In this document: positions 34,350-44,397 of the stretch, piece by piece
Numbering within the stretch: position 1 is the stretch's first letter
How the letters are laid out: each line of letters opens with the position of its first letter
From: Smallanthus sonchifolius
Lineage: Eukaryota; Streptophyta; Magnoliopsida; Asterales; Asteraceae
Direction of reading: 5' to 3'
DNA: 64,000 nucleotides
Assembly (NCBI GenBank): GCA_023525975.1
Contig: CM042021.1
Location: forward strand, 103,461,501 to 103,525,500
The notes under the pieces: generated by a model
Told to the model about the DNA's origin: nothing
The model's database searches: none
What the model saw: the letters and a program-made list of their open reading frames with translations, nothing else
Position numbers and translations under genes: made by a program

Positions 34350-34682
34350 ATGGAAAAGCATCATCCTGATCTAATCATGTGCAGAAAACAGCCAGGAATC
34401 GCTATAGGAAGGCTTTGTGAAAAATGAGATGGAAAATGTGTTATTTGCGACTCTTATGTGCGTCCATGTACCCTTGTACGCGTATGTGATGAGTGCAACT
34501 ATGGATCGTTTCAGGGTCGTTGTGTTATATGTGGAGGTGTCGGTATTTCTGATGCATATTATTGCAAAGAGTGCACACAACAGGAGAAAGATCGAGATGG
34601 GTGCCCGAAAATTGTGAATCTGGGCAGTGCTAAAACGGATCTGTTTTATGAGAGGAAAAAATACGGGTTTAAGAAAAGATGA
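34350..34682 (+). pseudogene. PHF5A: PHF5-like (SF3b 14b / Rds3) splicing factor, one nonsense codon
   Basis: The single-exon frame is exactly the family length (110 codons plus stop) and reads MEKHHPDLIMCRKQPGIAIG, then CEK, TGA at 34425-34427 (codon 26), then DGKCVICDSYVRPCTLVRVC and so on to YERKKYGFKKR. PHF5-like is a zinc-knuckle subunit of the SF3b complex of U2 snRNP that helps form the branch-site pocket. The remaining CXXC cysteines are present. The TGA replaces a conserved Cys codon, so translation would stop after 25 residues. Apart from this, conservation is near perfect, implying a very recent loss, a rare allele or a sequence error. The intact downstream Met codons lie inside the zinc-binding fold and cannot rescue it. 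Confidence 0.9.
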
Positions 34683-34904
34683 TATGGCATTGGTAATGTT
34701 TCCAAACCCGAGTTACAACTTTTATATTGAGCCGTATCGACTCTTGTTAGTTATTACTGTTGAAAATCATGTATTCACAGTTAAGTTGATTTCTTATAAC
34801 GTTCTTGAATTAGTTGATTTCTTATAACGTTCTTATATCTTTTAGATTAATATATTCGGTTTCAATGTTGAACATATATGTTATCGGTTTTTTGGTAACT
34901 AGGT

Positions 34905-35110
34905 GGGTATCACCTAATATCATACCCACCCCAAACCATCGAAAAATTCTATAATTAATCTCATACCCGAACATCCATCCTAATTATTTGAAGTTTTGAT
35001 TTTTTGCCATCTTATTATCACCTAATATCATAACCGTCTTGAACAATAAAAAAAATCTATAATCAATCTCATACCGGATTCCGAACACCCATCTTAAATG
35101 TTTTGGGAAT
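34905..35110. repeat. Imperfect ~100-bp tandem duplication
   Basis: TATCACCTAATATCATACCC (34910) and TATCACCTAATATCATAACC (35014) begin two copies, each continuing with AATCTATAAT-AATCTCATACC and ACATCCATC/ACACCCATC. The remaining DNA from 34683 to 35561 shows no gene. Confidence 0.7.
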
Positions 35111-35561
35111 CTTCCTATCACGTTCGGGTTTTTCTGTCCGAGTCCTAGTAGTAAAATAATTTATCTACAAGATCCTAAAGATAAGATTTTTAGTATATTT
35201 TCTACTTTATTGTTCAGTAAATGAAGAAAAACTTGATACAATATTTATATTTTTGTTGTAAATTATTAATTAATTTAAATATTATGAACTTATACAAAAG
35301 TCACAATCAAGGCCCTTTCGAGATTTTGCAGCCAACTGACCAAACATTATTCACTTGTGAAATCAATAACAATGAAACACATGAATAAAAACTGAACTTA
35401 AAGACTATGATGATAAATTGATCAAATGGATGCTTTCAACCAGTTTCTTGAAACAAATATACTATCGAGTCAAAATCCGCACGATAAGAACAATAATTCA
35501 TGTTAAAGTGTTGTGAATGTGGTCATAATCAAGCAACAAGTTGCTCCTGCTCCATGTATGG

Positions 35562-36768
35562 TGTTAGAGTTTTAGGTGAAAAATGAGTTTTTTCACTAAG
35601 TTGTAAAATGACTTTTTGTCAACTTTGGACAGAAATAAATATATGTAACTGATGTTAATATTCTTATTTCTTTCTAGGTTTGTGTTCTCTTACGTGAGAT
35701 CTTCGCTAGGAAACAAACCGCATCCAAAACGGATCTAAGATGAATGAGATATCGATGCTTAAAGTTGGGTATTTAGAGTTGTGAAAATTCAGCTTTTCTT
35801 GAGTAGAAAAGGGGGGAAAAGTTGTCCCACATAGGTGGGATGACAAACCTTTAAGTGGGTTAAAAGGTGGAACACTCCTTTAGGTTATAAGCAATCACAC
35901 TTAGTGGGAACTAGGAGGGTGCTTTGCACCCAACGTGCCCGAGGCTGTTTTGATGGCACACTTTGCACTTCACATCGCCGCTTGAGAGTCGCCTTAGTAC
36001 TTTAGGTTATAAGCAATCACACTTAGTGGGAACTAGGAGGGTGCTTTGCACCCAACGCGCCCGAGCCCATGACTAGGTGCTTTGCACCCAACTTTGCACT
36101 TCGCATCGCCGCTCACTTTGCCCTTCGCATCGCCGCTTGAGAGTCGCCTTAGTACTTTAGGTTATAAGCAATCACACTTACTGGGAACTAGGAGGGTGCT
36201 TTGCACCCAACGCGCCCGAGCCCATGACTTGGTGCTTTGCACTTCTCATCGTGGGAACTAGGAGGGTGCTTTGCACCCAACGTGCCCGGGCTCGGGACGA
36301 GGCTGTTTTGATGGCGCACTTTGCACTTCACATCGCCGCTTGAGAGTCGCCTTAGTACTTTAGGTTATAAGCAATCACACTTAGTGGGAACTAGGAGGGT
36401 GCTTTGCACCCAACGCGCCCGAGCCCATGACTAGGTGCTTTGCACCCAACTTTGCACTTCGCATCGCCGCTCACTTTGCCCTTCGCATCGCCGCTTGAGA
36501 GTCGCCTTAGTACTTTAGGTTATAAGCAATCACACTTACTGGGAACTAGGAGGGTGCTTTGCACCCAACGCGCCCGAGCCCATGACTAGGTGCTTTGCAC
36601 CCAACTTTGCACTTCTCATCGTCGCTTGAGAGTTGTATTAGTATTTTTTGCCAGCTACGAGTGGTCCGTGTTCAGTACCCGGAAACATGGCGGGTGAGGT
36701 GATGCGGCATCCGGGTTCAGTGCCCGGCCTTTATGGTGTCCGGATTCCGGGTACGCGCGGATGGTGTG
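35562..36768 (+). repeat. Truncated, internally amplified 5' LTR
   Basis: The first ~310 bp align base by base with the 3' LTR (GTCCCACATAGGTGGGATGA, TTTAAGTGGGTTA and others). The sequence then passes into the amplified array and ends at GCGCGGATGGTGT, where it joins coding DNA. Homology to the 3' LTR resumes as CCAGCTACGAGTGGTCCGTG (36651). Confidence 0.85.
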
Positions 36769-37108
36769 AGGTAAACGACAAGAACACGCAAGCTCATCAA
36801 CATCGGTTGAAGATGAGGTTCATGATAAGAGACATGAACGACCCGAGGCGGAACTAGGTTATAAGCAATCACACTTAGTGGGAACTAGGAGGGTGCTTTG
36901 CACCCAACGCGCCCGAGCCCATGACTAGGTGCTTTGCACCGAACTTTGCACTTCGCATCGCCGCTTGAGAGTCGCCTTAGTACTTTAGGTTATAAGCAAT
37001 CACACTTACCGGGAACTAGGAGGGTGCTTTGCACCCAACGCGCCCGAGCCCATGACTAGGTGCTTTGCACTTCTCATCGTCGCTTGAGAGTTGTCTTAGT
37101 ATTTTTTA
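35877..37108 (+). repeat. Higher-order tandem repeat in the 5' LTR
   Basis: GGTTATAAGCAATCACACTT occurs seven times (about 35883, 36004, 36160, 36364, 36520, 36857, 36987). Copies alternate TTAGTGGG and TTACTGGG/TTACCGGG, and the 2nd/4th and 3rd/5th copies are each 360 bp apart, so a two-part unit was itself duplicated. Each has the hairpin GGGTGCTTTGCACCC. A 458-bp shift also duplicates the LTR-coding junction (CCAGCTACGAGTGGTCCGTG at 36651 and 37109). Confidence 0.9.
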
Positions 37109-37304
37109 CCAGCTACGAGTGGTCCGTGTTCAGTACCCGGAAACATGGCGGGTGAGGTGATGCGGCATCCGGGTTCAGTGCCCGGCCTTTATGGTGTCCG
37201 GATTCCGGGTACGCGCGGATGGTGTGAGGTAAACGACAAGAACACGCAAGCTCATCAACATCGGTTGAAGATGAGGTTCATGATAAGAGACATGAACGAC
37301 CCGA

Positions 37305-38927
37305 GGCGGAAGATGATGAACCTAGAAGAAGCAAACGTCAAAGGATTGAAAAATCTTTTGGACCGGACTTCATGACTTATATAGTTGAGGGTGAGCCCAA
37401 TACCTACCGTCAAGCGATTACATCTTCCGAGGGACCACAACGGAAAGAAGCAATAAAGGATGAAATAGATTCTATTTTGCAAAACTATATGTGGGAATTA
37501 GTAGATCTTCCTCCAGGTTGTAAACCACTTGGGTGTTGTTGGCTATTCAAAAGGAAGATGAAAAGGTAGTATTGAAAAATACAAGGCGAGATTAGCAATC
37601 AAAGAATTTAGACAAAAAAAGGTCTAGATTACTTTGATACTTGCTCACATGTGACACGAATAACCTCTATAATGTTGGTGCTTGCAATAGCGGCATTGAG
37701 AAATTTGAAAGTTCGCCAAATGGATGTAAAACCCGGTTTTCTAAACGGAGATTTAGAAGAAGAAATTTACATAGAGCAACCCGAAGGGTTCTCCGCTCCC
37801 GGTCATGAAGGAAAAGTATGTAAATTAGTCAACTCTTTGTATGGATTGAAGCAAGCTCTAAAACAATGGCACAAGAAATTTGATAATGTCATGATTGACA
37901 ATGGATTCAAAATAAATGAGTGCGATAAATGTGTCTATGTGAAAGACACAAATGAAGGTTACGTGATCTTATGCCTTTATATAGATGATATGCTTATCAT
38001 TGGAAGTGATGATAAGATGATCAAAGCTACTAAAGACATGTTGAAAGTGAGGTTTGACATGAAAGACATGGGTCTTGCGGATGTAATTCCTGGAGTAAAG
38101 ATTACTAGAACCCAAAATGGTCTTGTGTTAAGTCAATCTCACTATGTGAACAAGATTCTTGAAAAGTTCAATTCGGAGGACACAAGTATAGTTAAGACTC
38201 CGATTGATACTACCACACATCTAAGTAAAAATAGAGGTGAGTTTGTTGCTAAGTTAGAGTACTCAAGGATCATTAGTAGTCTAATGTATCTTATGACATT
38301 TACTAGAGACGACTTGGCTTATCTGTGAGTCGACTAAGCCGATATATTAGTAATCCAAGTCATGTACATTTGGAAAGTATAACAAGGGTACTAAGGTACT
38401 TGAGATACATAAAAGATTATGGATTACATTATAATCGTGATCCAGCTGTGATCGAAGGATACAGTGATGCTAACTGGATATGGGATATAAAAGACTCTAG
38501 ATCAACAAGTGGATATGTATTCACATTGGGAGGTGCGGCTATAGCTTGGAAATCGTCTAAGCAAACGATTATAGAAAGATCCACGATGGAATCTGAGTTC
38601 ATCGCCTTAGATAAATCTGGAGAAGAGGTGGAATGGTTACGTCAATTTATGGCAGATAGTCCAAGATGGCCAAAGCCTTTGTCGGCTATTTGCATACATT
38701 GTGACAGTCAAGTTTCAATTGGTAGAGCTCAAAGCTCAATGTACAATGGCAAATCAAGGCACATTCGGTGTAGACATAATACGGTACGACAACTACTCTC
38801 AATGAGGGTTATCACGATTGACTATGAGAAGTCAAAAGATAACATTGCGGACCCACTTACAAAAGGCTTAAGCAGAGAGTTAGTTCTGAAGTCGTCAATT
38901 GGAATGGGACTAAAGCCCATGAATTAG
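37305..38927 (+). pseudogene. Copia pol: reverse transcriptase and RNase H
   Basis: Starts in the integrase-RT linker (EDDEPRRSKRQRIEKSFGPD), runs through WELVDLPPGCKPLGC, a frameshift with stops at about 37567, QMDVKPGFLNGDLEEEIYIE (first catalytic Asp; consensus TA is PG here), SLYGLKQALKQWHKKF, and LCLYIDDMLIIGSDD with the catalytic YIDD. A stop/frameshift near 38326 separates the RNase H domain (YSDANWIWDIKDSRSTSGYV, ADPLTKGLS). The enzymes would copy element RNA into DNA. With two frame breaks and no gag or integrase it is inactive. Confidence 0.92.
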
Positions 38928-39496
38928 GGAATGTAAAGGAAAACGTAACCTATGTGACTGGAGATCCCAAGATCTAGGTTCAATAGGACAACCTAATTAC
39001 ATGAACTACGGTCACTGTAGGGGTGTACCTCAAAACACATAAAAGAGAGATAAATACTTCCTACTCCATTCCTATACTAATAAGTGACATGGTTAGAGGA
39101 TAAGCATAATGAATGGTTAGTGATTTATAGTAATCACCATAACCTAATGCTTTTAATGATATATAAATAATCACCTATGTGAAGAGAGAAGTGTGGTCGC
39201 TTCAAATGGAATTGGGGGGGGGGGGCAATTCCTAGAGCTCTCACGGAACCAGGCGAGTGATCCATGACCAGAACGGACATAACTATGAGGGGTTGACCAG
39301 AACAGGGAGATTATTGTGTGAAGTATATGGTCGTTTACATAAATGGTGGTTGGTTCAAGGACATCGCGTCTACCAAACCACTAGGAGATCAAGTATGCAT
39401 CATAACGGAGGGTTCAAAGCTAACAACTACCTATCCGAAAATATTCAACTGTTGAAATTGTATTTTGATATTGAGAGAGTACGGATCGATCTCCAT

Positions 39497-40914
39497 TAAT
39501 GTGGGGGATTGTTGGAGTTTTGGGTGAAAAATGATTTTTTCACTAAGTTGCAAAATGACTTTTTGTCAAATTTGGACAAAAATTAATATATGTAACTGAT
39601 TTTAATTTTCTTATTTCTTTCTGGGTTTGTGTTATCTTACGTGAGACCTTCGCTAGGAAACAAACCGTGTCCAAAACGGAGCTAAGATGAATGAGATATC
39701 GATGCTCAAAGTTGTGTATTTATAGCTGTAAAAATTCAACTTTTCTTGAGTAGAAATGTAGGAAAAATTGTCCCACATAGGTAGGATGACAAACCTTTAA
39801 GTGGGTTATAAAGTGGAACACTCCTTTAGGATTGTTAACTTATAAGGAATCACACTTAGTGGAACCAGGAGGGTGCAAAGCACCCAATGTGCCCGCGCCC
39901 GCGCCCGCGTCTGCGCCCGGGCGAGGGCGATGGGCGTAATGTGGCATTTTGAGCCGCCTTAGTAGTTTTGCCCAGCTACGAGTGGTCCGAGTTCAGTACC
40001 CGGACACATGGCAGGTGAGGTGGCGCGGCATCCGGGCTTAGCACCGACCTCTACGACGTGCGCGGATGGCATCCGGATCCCGGGTACGCTTGGGTGTCCA
40101 CGTGGCAGCGCGGATGGTGTCCGGGCATCCACGTGTGGCATCCAGGCAGAGCATCCAGCTAGCCTACTAGTGGAAGCGCGGGTGACCCCCGGGTCCACGG
40201 CCCAGAAGGTGAGCCCCGGTTCGCTTGGCCTAGCGGGTGCAGTCCGCATCCCTGGCGTGTCCGGATATAACTGCTCGGCATGTCGGGTGGATCCCAGTCC
40301 GCGTAGCGTGTTCAACTATATGTGTTGGTGTGCATCCCACTGCAATAGTAGTCTGTAACTGCTGAACAATTTCCTGTTGACCAGCTCTTCAGAGTTAAGA
40401 ATTTGACAGTTACGAATCAGAATTCAAAAATCAAATAAAGAGCATTGAAGACGTTTAATTCTCTTTATTTCTTGTTTTTAAATTCTTTCAGCTGTTATGT
40501 TTCTTAATTTCTGTATAAATACCAAGACATGCTTGGCATTTTAACACACCCGAAACCAACTCAAACACAACAGAAAAGTTTACAAGAAATCTCTACTTCT
40601 ACTCTTTCTTTTCAAAGTACTATTTCAGGTTTAGAGTCCTCCCCAGCTGTACACACAGCTTCGGCCGTTGTATCCTGGGAAACATTCGAGTTCTCTTGTG
40701 AGACTCGGAATTTGTTTTAAGTGACCCGTGTTAAACACGATGCCTCGGTCACGAATTTAGTATTCGTTTTCTCTTTTATACTTTTTTTCTTTATTTCAAG
40801 TGTAAAAGTATTGTAATTTATTGCTTTCTTTACTTCTTGTATTGTAATTTGGTATTATACAAGTGTTAGTATTTTTATTTTGGCGGACGGTTCTTACATA
40901 TGGCTAGTCCAACA
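39497..40914 (+). mobile_element. 3' LTR (1405 bp) with polypurine tract
   Basis: The LTR at 39510-40914 starts TGTTGGAG and ends TAGTCCAACA, with short inverted ends TGTTGGA/TCCAACA. The polypurine tract GTGGGGGAT lies just before it. A GC-rich middle (39895-40240) includes CGCGCCCGCGCCCGCG runs and GGGTGCAAAGCACCC. TCTGTATAAATACC (40510) is a likely promoter. Region 38928-39496 is internal non-coding element DNA with a G10 run near 39220. Confidence 0.88.
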
Positions 40915-40924
40915 ATGTTGAAAA

Positions 40925-41430
40925 CTGTTGTTCTTTATCAAATGTGTTCAAAATGTTGGTGTCGATAACGATCCACCAACATCAAATCAGCCTCAAGAGC
41001 TAAATCTTGACTACCATGTGCAGTACTAAACCTGCTACTGACAACTTTCATGGTTGGAATTGACTGATTTGACCAAATAATCCCGCCACAGGGCGAAGAA
41101 CCACCGGGAGTAACCGGTGGTGTTAAACTTTGAAGGACCAAGATCGACGGGGAGCCAATTGAAAAAGGACTAATCGATGAAATATCGGATAAACTTGTTT
41201 GCTACCAAACATTGAATCGATCATTAGAGGCGTTCGATCCTTAACCCTCATCTTCTTCGAACCAATCGATATATCGTACCATAAACCAGATTCATTGACA
41301 TCAAAAGCCTCTTGTTCAACCAGCAACCTAAACTGTTCCAGATTATACACCGATGATGCTAATAATTCTAGCAAAATTGAAATGTTATCGCAGTCTGCAA
41401 CCAAATCGCTAGTACACTGTTCTTCAATTT
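40925..41430 (-). pseudogene. CCCH zinc-finger (ankyrin-TZF type) protein remnant
   Basis: From 41430 down, the frame reads SILLELLASSVYNLEQFRLL, ESGLWYDISIGSKKMRVKDR and TPLMIDSMFGSKQV, matching the N-terminal ankyrin-cap region of plant arginine-rich tandem CCCH proteins (family pattern GLWYGRRIGSKKM.ERTPLM). It then shifts frame into SPFSIGSPSIL, LTPPVTPGGSSPCGG and IIWSNQSIPTMKVVSSRF, resembling the C-terminal Ser/Pro part. Both CCCH fingers and most ankyrin sequence are absent. Family members are cytoplasmic or nuclear RNA-binding stress regulators. Internal deletion plus frameshift make this a pseudogene. The C-terminal match is weaker than the N-terminal one. Confidence 0.6.
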
Positions 41431-41489
41431 CGAACTACAGTTACAAAATTTTAAGCATCAGAACCCTAAGAAGGAAACTAACACGAGCA

Positions 41490-41660
41490 GGGCTTGTTCG
41501 TACACATTCGTTTAACTTTAACCAAACAAATGAATGAACACGAACACTTAAATGAACAAATTTTCTTATTCATGTTCGTTCATTAAGAATTTGAATGTGT
41601 TCGTGTTCATTTATGTTCGTTCATTAATATTCTAATCGAGCGGTTCACGAACGTAAACTA
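41490..41660. repeat. TGTTCGTTCATT-type inverted repeat cluster
   Basis: TTCGTACACATTCGTTTAAC, AACACGAACACTTAAATGAA and CATGTTCGTTCATTAA recur in both orientations, a pattern of a small degenerate foldback MITE. No TSD is readable. Confidence 0.5.
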
Positions 41661-41824
41661 ACACCAATTAAATTTAAATACTAATATCTAAATTAAAGTT
41701 TAAAGTATAATCATCCTTATATTTCAACATTTCAAAAGTAACAAAAATATCAGGTTGGTTTTAAATTAGGTTTAAGGGTTTTGTAATATGAAAATCAAAT
41801 TGATTTTAAATTAATATTAAGAAT

Positions 41825-42313
41825 CATGGTTGCAGAAATCGCTAGGTACTCAGATCGGTCGACTGGGAAGTTATGAGTACTCGGCCTAGGCGGGGAGTAC
41901 TCGGGGAGTACTCGGACATAGTAAATTACAAACAAATTAATTTCAGGAAATTATATATATGTCAAATATTATAAGTGTACTAATATTTATAACAAAATAC
42001 GTGAATATCAATATAAATAAAAAAATACATGCTCAAATACTAAAGTATTTTAAAAATTGATATTCATTATTTAATATTATAGACATAGTAATCATTTAAT
42101 TCTCGTCTTCCAATGTATCTCCGTGAAAAACAACGAAAATCCAATCAGAATCGATGAAAAACAGCGAAAATCGGTGAAAAACGGCGAAAATCCGAGTTGG
42201 ACTGAGTTGGCCTGAGTTGGATTGATTCCGAGTAATGTTGATCGAGTTGAAGAAAAGCGTCTCGACACCCTACCGAGTACTCGCCCGCCTAGGCCGAGTT
42301 TTACAACACTGAA
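41825..42313. mobile_element. Probable hAT MITE
   Basis: Left end CATGGTTGCAGAAATCGC and, opposite strand, right end CAGTGTTGTAAAACTCGG are diverged inverted ends. Both sides then have GGCCTAGGCGGG-type sequence (41885, 42285) and AGTACTCGG words. No clear 8-bp TSD. Confidence 0.55.
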
Positions 42314-42526
42314 TGAATACTTGGGAAAGGATGGTTGGAAATTCCTACAAACAATTTTATTCATTAATGGGCATTTATCTTGTGGTGACACGTGTTACAC
42401 TCTCACTCAAAATATCTTTCATTGGCGACCGACTCGATAATATTTCCGGTAACTTTATTGTGAAATTAAAATAAATAAAACAAAATGGTAAAAGAACCTT
42501 AATACTAAATCTTGTATTAAAATATA

Positions 42527-43710
42527 GAGTAAACTTTGCTTTTCCTCCCCGTGGTTTGGTCCAAATAACGATTTTGATCAATTAGTTTCAATTTGACTTT
42601 TTTACTCCCTGTGGTATGTAATTTGTCTCAATTAACGCCAACCCACTAAAACCATTAGTTTTTTCTGTTAAAGGTAAGGATATTTTAGTCTTTTCAAATA
42701 TAGGAGCTAATTGTGTAATTTACTCAAATTAATGTAGAGACTATTTTTGTAATTTATCCATCCCAACCCTACCCCCACTTCTTTCCCTTCGTCTCTCTAC
42801 TTCTCTCTCGTCACCCCTTCCCCCTGCCACCACCAACCACCTCCTACGACCACCGCCACCTGCAAAACCGTCATCTTCCACCACCACCTACAAAAACGTA
42901 ACCACCCACCACCACCATCACCGTCGCTCACCCCCTTCCCATCATCATCTAACCACCACTGGTCCACCGCCACCACTATCATCGACCACCATCGTCACAC
43001 TCAATTGAAGCCATAACCAGAGGATAAAGGGGGTTAGGTTTGAAACCCTCCTCGTCGAGCCAACCACCAAACCCACTCCGATTTCTCGCCCCTCTCCGAG
43101 ACGAACGACGATGGCCGTCACCCTCTTTTCTTCTGGTGAATGGTGTTCATCGCAGTCTTGATTTGTAGGGATAGCTGTCGATTTGAAGGGACAAGTGGTG
43201 CGTGGATGAAGAAGAAGAATGGTCGGCGGTGGTGTTTGCCGGAGATGGAAGGTTGGTGTTGGCCGGAGATGAGGCGGTGGTTGGATGACTGCGGTGCTTG
43301 GTAGAGAGAGGGAGAGAGGAGAGATAAAGAGAGAGCAACGATGAAGTAACTTATTTGGTGGTGGTGAAAATCTTGATTCTTTTTCATCTCTGCATGTGCT
43401 TGATCCCATCTCCGACGCGAGATCATTGGTTTTAAAAAGATCTAGAGTGCTTCTCTTTTAGATACAAAATATTAGGGGCAGGGACATGATTTAGGTGAGT
43501 TAAAAATAAAATAATTTATTAAATTTACATAATCATAGATTATTACATAACTAGTCCTTATAAGTAAAAAAGTCTAAAATATCCTTACATTTAACAGAAA
43601 AAACTAACGGTGTTAGTGTGTTGGGGTTAATTGAGACAGATTACATACAAGATAGAGTAAAAAGGTCGTTATTTGGACCAAACCTGAGGGAGCAAAAACA
43701 AAATTTCCTC
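42527..43710. mobile_element. Long-TIR (MULE-like) element, 1.18 kb
   Basis: Terminal arms of about 150 bp are inverted: left has GTGGTTTGGTCCAAATAACG and TTAACGCCAACCCACTAAAA; right has CGTTATTTGGACCAAACC and the matching inverted words. Flanks TAAAATATA (42518-42526) and TAAAAATAA (43711-43719) agree at seven of nine, suggesting a 9-bp TSD. The core (about 42766-43445) is rich in CCACCACC/GGTGGTGG and holds no recognised protein; it could be captured host DNA. Confidence 0.65.
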
Positions 43711-43899
43711 TAAAAATAATTAAAAAAAACTAAAACACTCACACAAACATGTGAGCTGAGACTAAAAGGTAAAATACTAATGCTCCATAAAATAGTCGAA
43801 CTACATAAAATATTGTCCAAATACATCAAATTAGATAAATAAATGACAAAAAACTAGTACCAATCTTCTTTTGATACATCTTGAGAATCAACACTTGTT

Positions 43900-44106
43900 T
43901 TAATCTTCTTGACATTTAAGTGAGAGAATCTTGCATCTTTTCAAATGATTCAACAAAGAACTAGTACGAATCCTACTTGGTTCATACATGTAGCTTTTCT
44001 TACAATGCTTACATGTGGTACGTGCATCTTCAGTTTTGAATTGAGTTTGGTTTGTTAAAGTGTTCCAACACAATTGATTGCTTTCGAGTGATTTTAACAT
44101 TGTCAT
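43900..44106 (-). pseudogene. BED-type zinc finger remnant of a hAT transposase
   Basis: A 68-residue frame contains CKHCKKSYMYEPSRIRTSSL and LNHLKRC, the CXXC...HXXXXC pattern of BED fingers in plant hAT transposases. No hAT dimerisation domain or catalytic region is nearby, and an overlapping upstream frame starting MEVGDDNVKITRKQ suggests a frameshift. DNA-binding relic only. Confidence 0.55.
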
Positions 44107-44397
44107 CTCCTACTTCCATTTCAGAATTACCTACATAATCATTGAAAAGAACACAAAAGAGGATGAGTGTTAGAAAGTTAGGAACATTATCCTCCACATA
44201 TATAATGTTTACAATCGTTGCTGCTAAAGAAAGCCATCTACTTAGGATGTAGTTCTAAACAAGAAATACATTCTAGCATATATATAACCAAAGAAATACA
44301 TTGTAACATATATAAGCAAAGAAATACACTATAACATATATTGTAAGCTTTTATTGTTGGTATATCATATCATACACTAAGAATTAAAATAGGACGA

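Larger units (their letters stand above)
35562..40914 (+). mobile_element. Rearranged Ty1/Copia retrotransposon
   Basis: The 5' LTR begins TGTTAGAGTTTTAGGTG (35562); the 3' LTR is 39510-40914. The 5' LTR loses its last ~700 bp and is fused near 36768/37225 to the integrase-RT linker; primer site, gag, protease and integrase are missing. The 5' LTR also carries an expanded tandem array. A polypurine tract TGTGGGGGAT precedes the 3' LTR. Flanking 5-mers (TATGG, ATGTT) do not match, so no TSD. It cannot move by itself. Confidence 0.9.

Noticed and set aside
34425..34427. In-frame TGA at a Cys position as a possible selenocysteine codon
   Set aside because: Land plants lack selenocysteine insertion machinery and PHF5-like is not a selenoprotein family; a nonsense change or read error is simpler.
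36648..37375. Two near-identical short frames starting MAGEVMRHPGSVPG
   Set aside because: They lie in duplicated LTR sequence fused to pol; the matching 3' LTR is non-coding.
35557..40919. 5-bp TSD for the Copia element
   Set aside because: Flanks TATGG and ATGTT do not match, so no TSD is claimed.
42945..43426. 154- and 102-residue frames in the long-TIR element
   Set aside because: Compositionally biased Pro/Ser/Thr sequence in overlapping frames with no recognisable domain.
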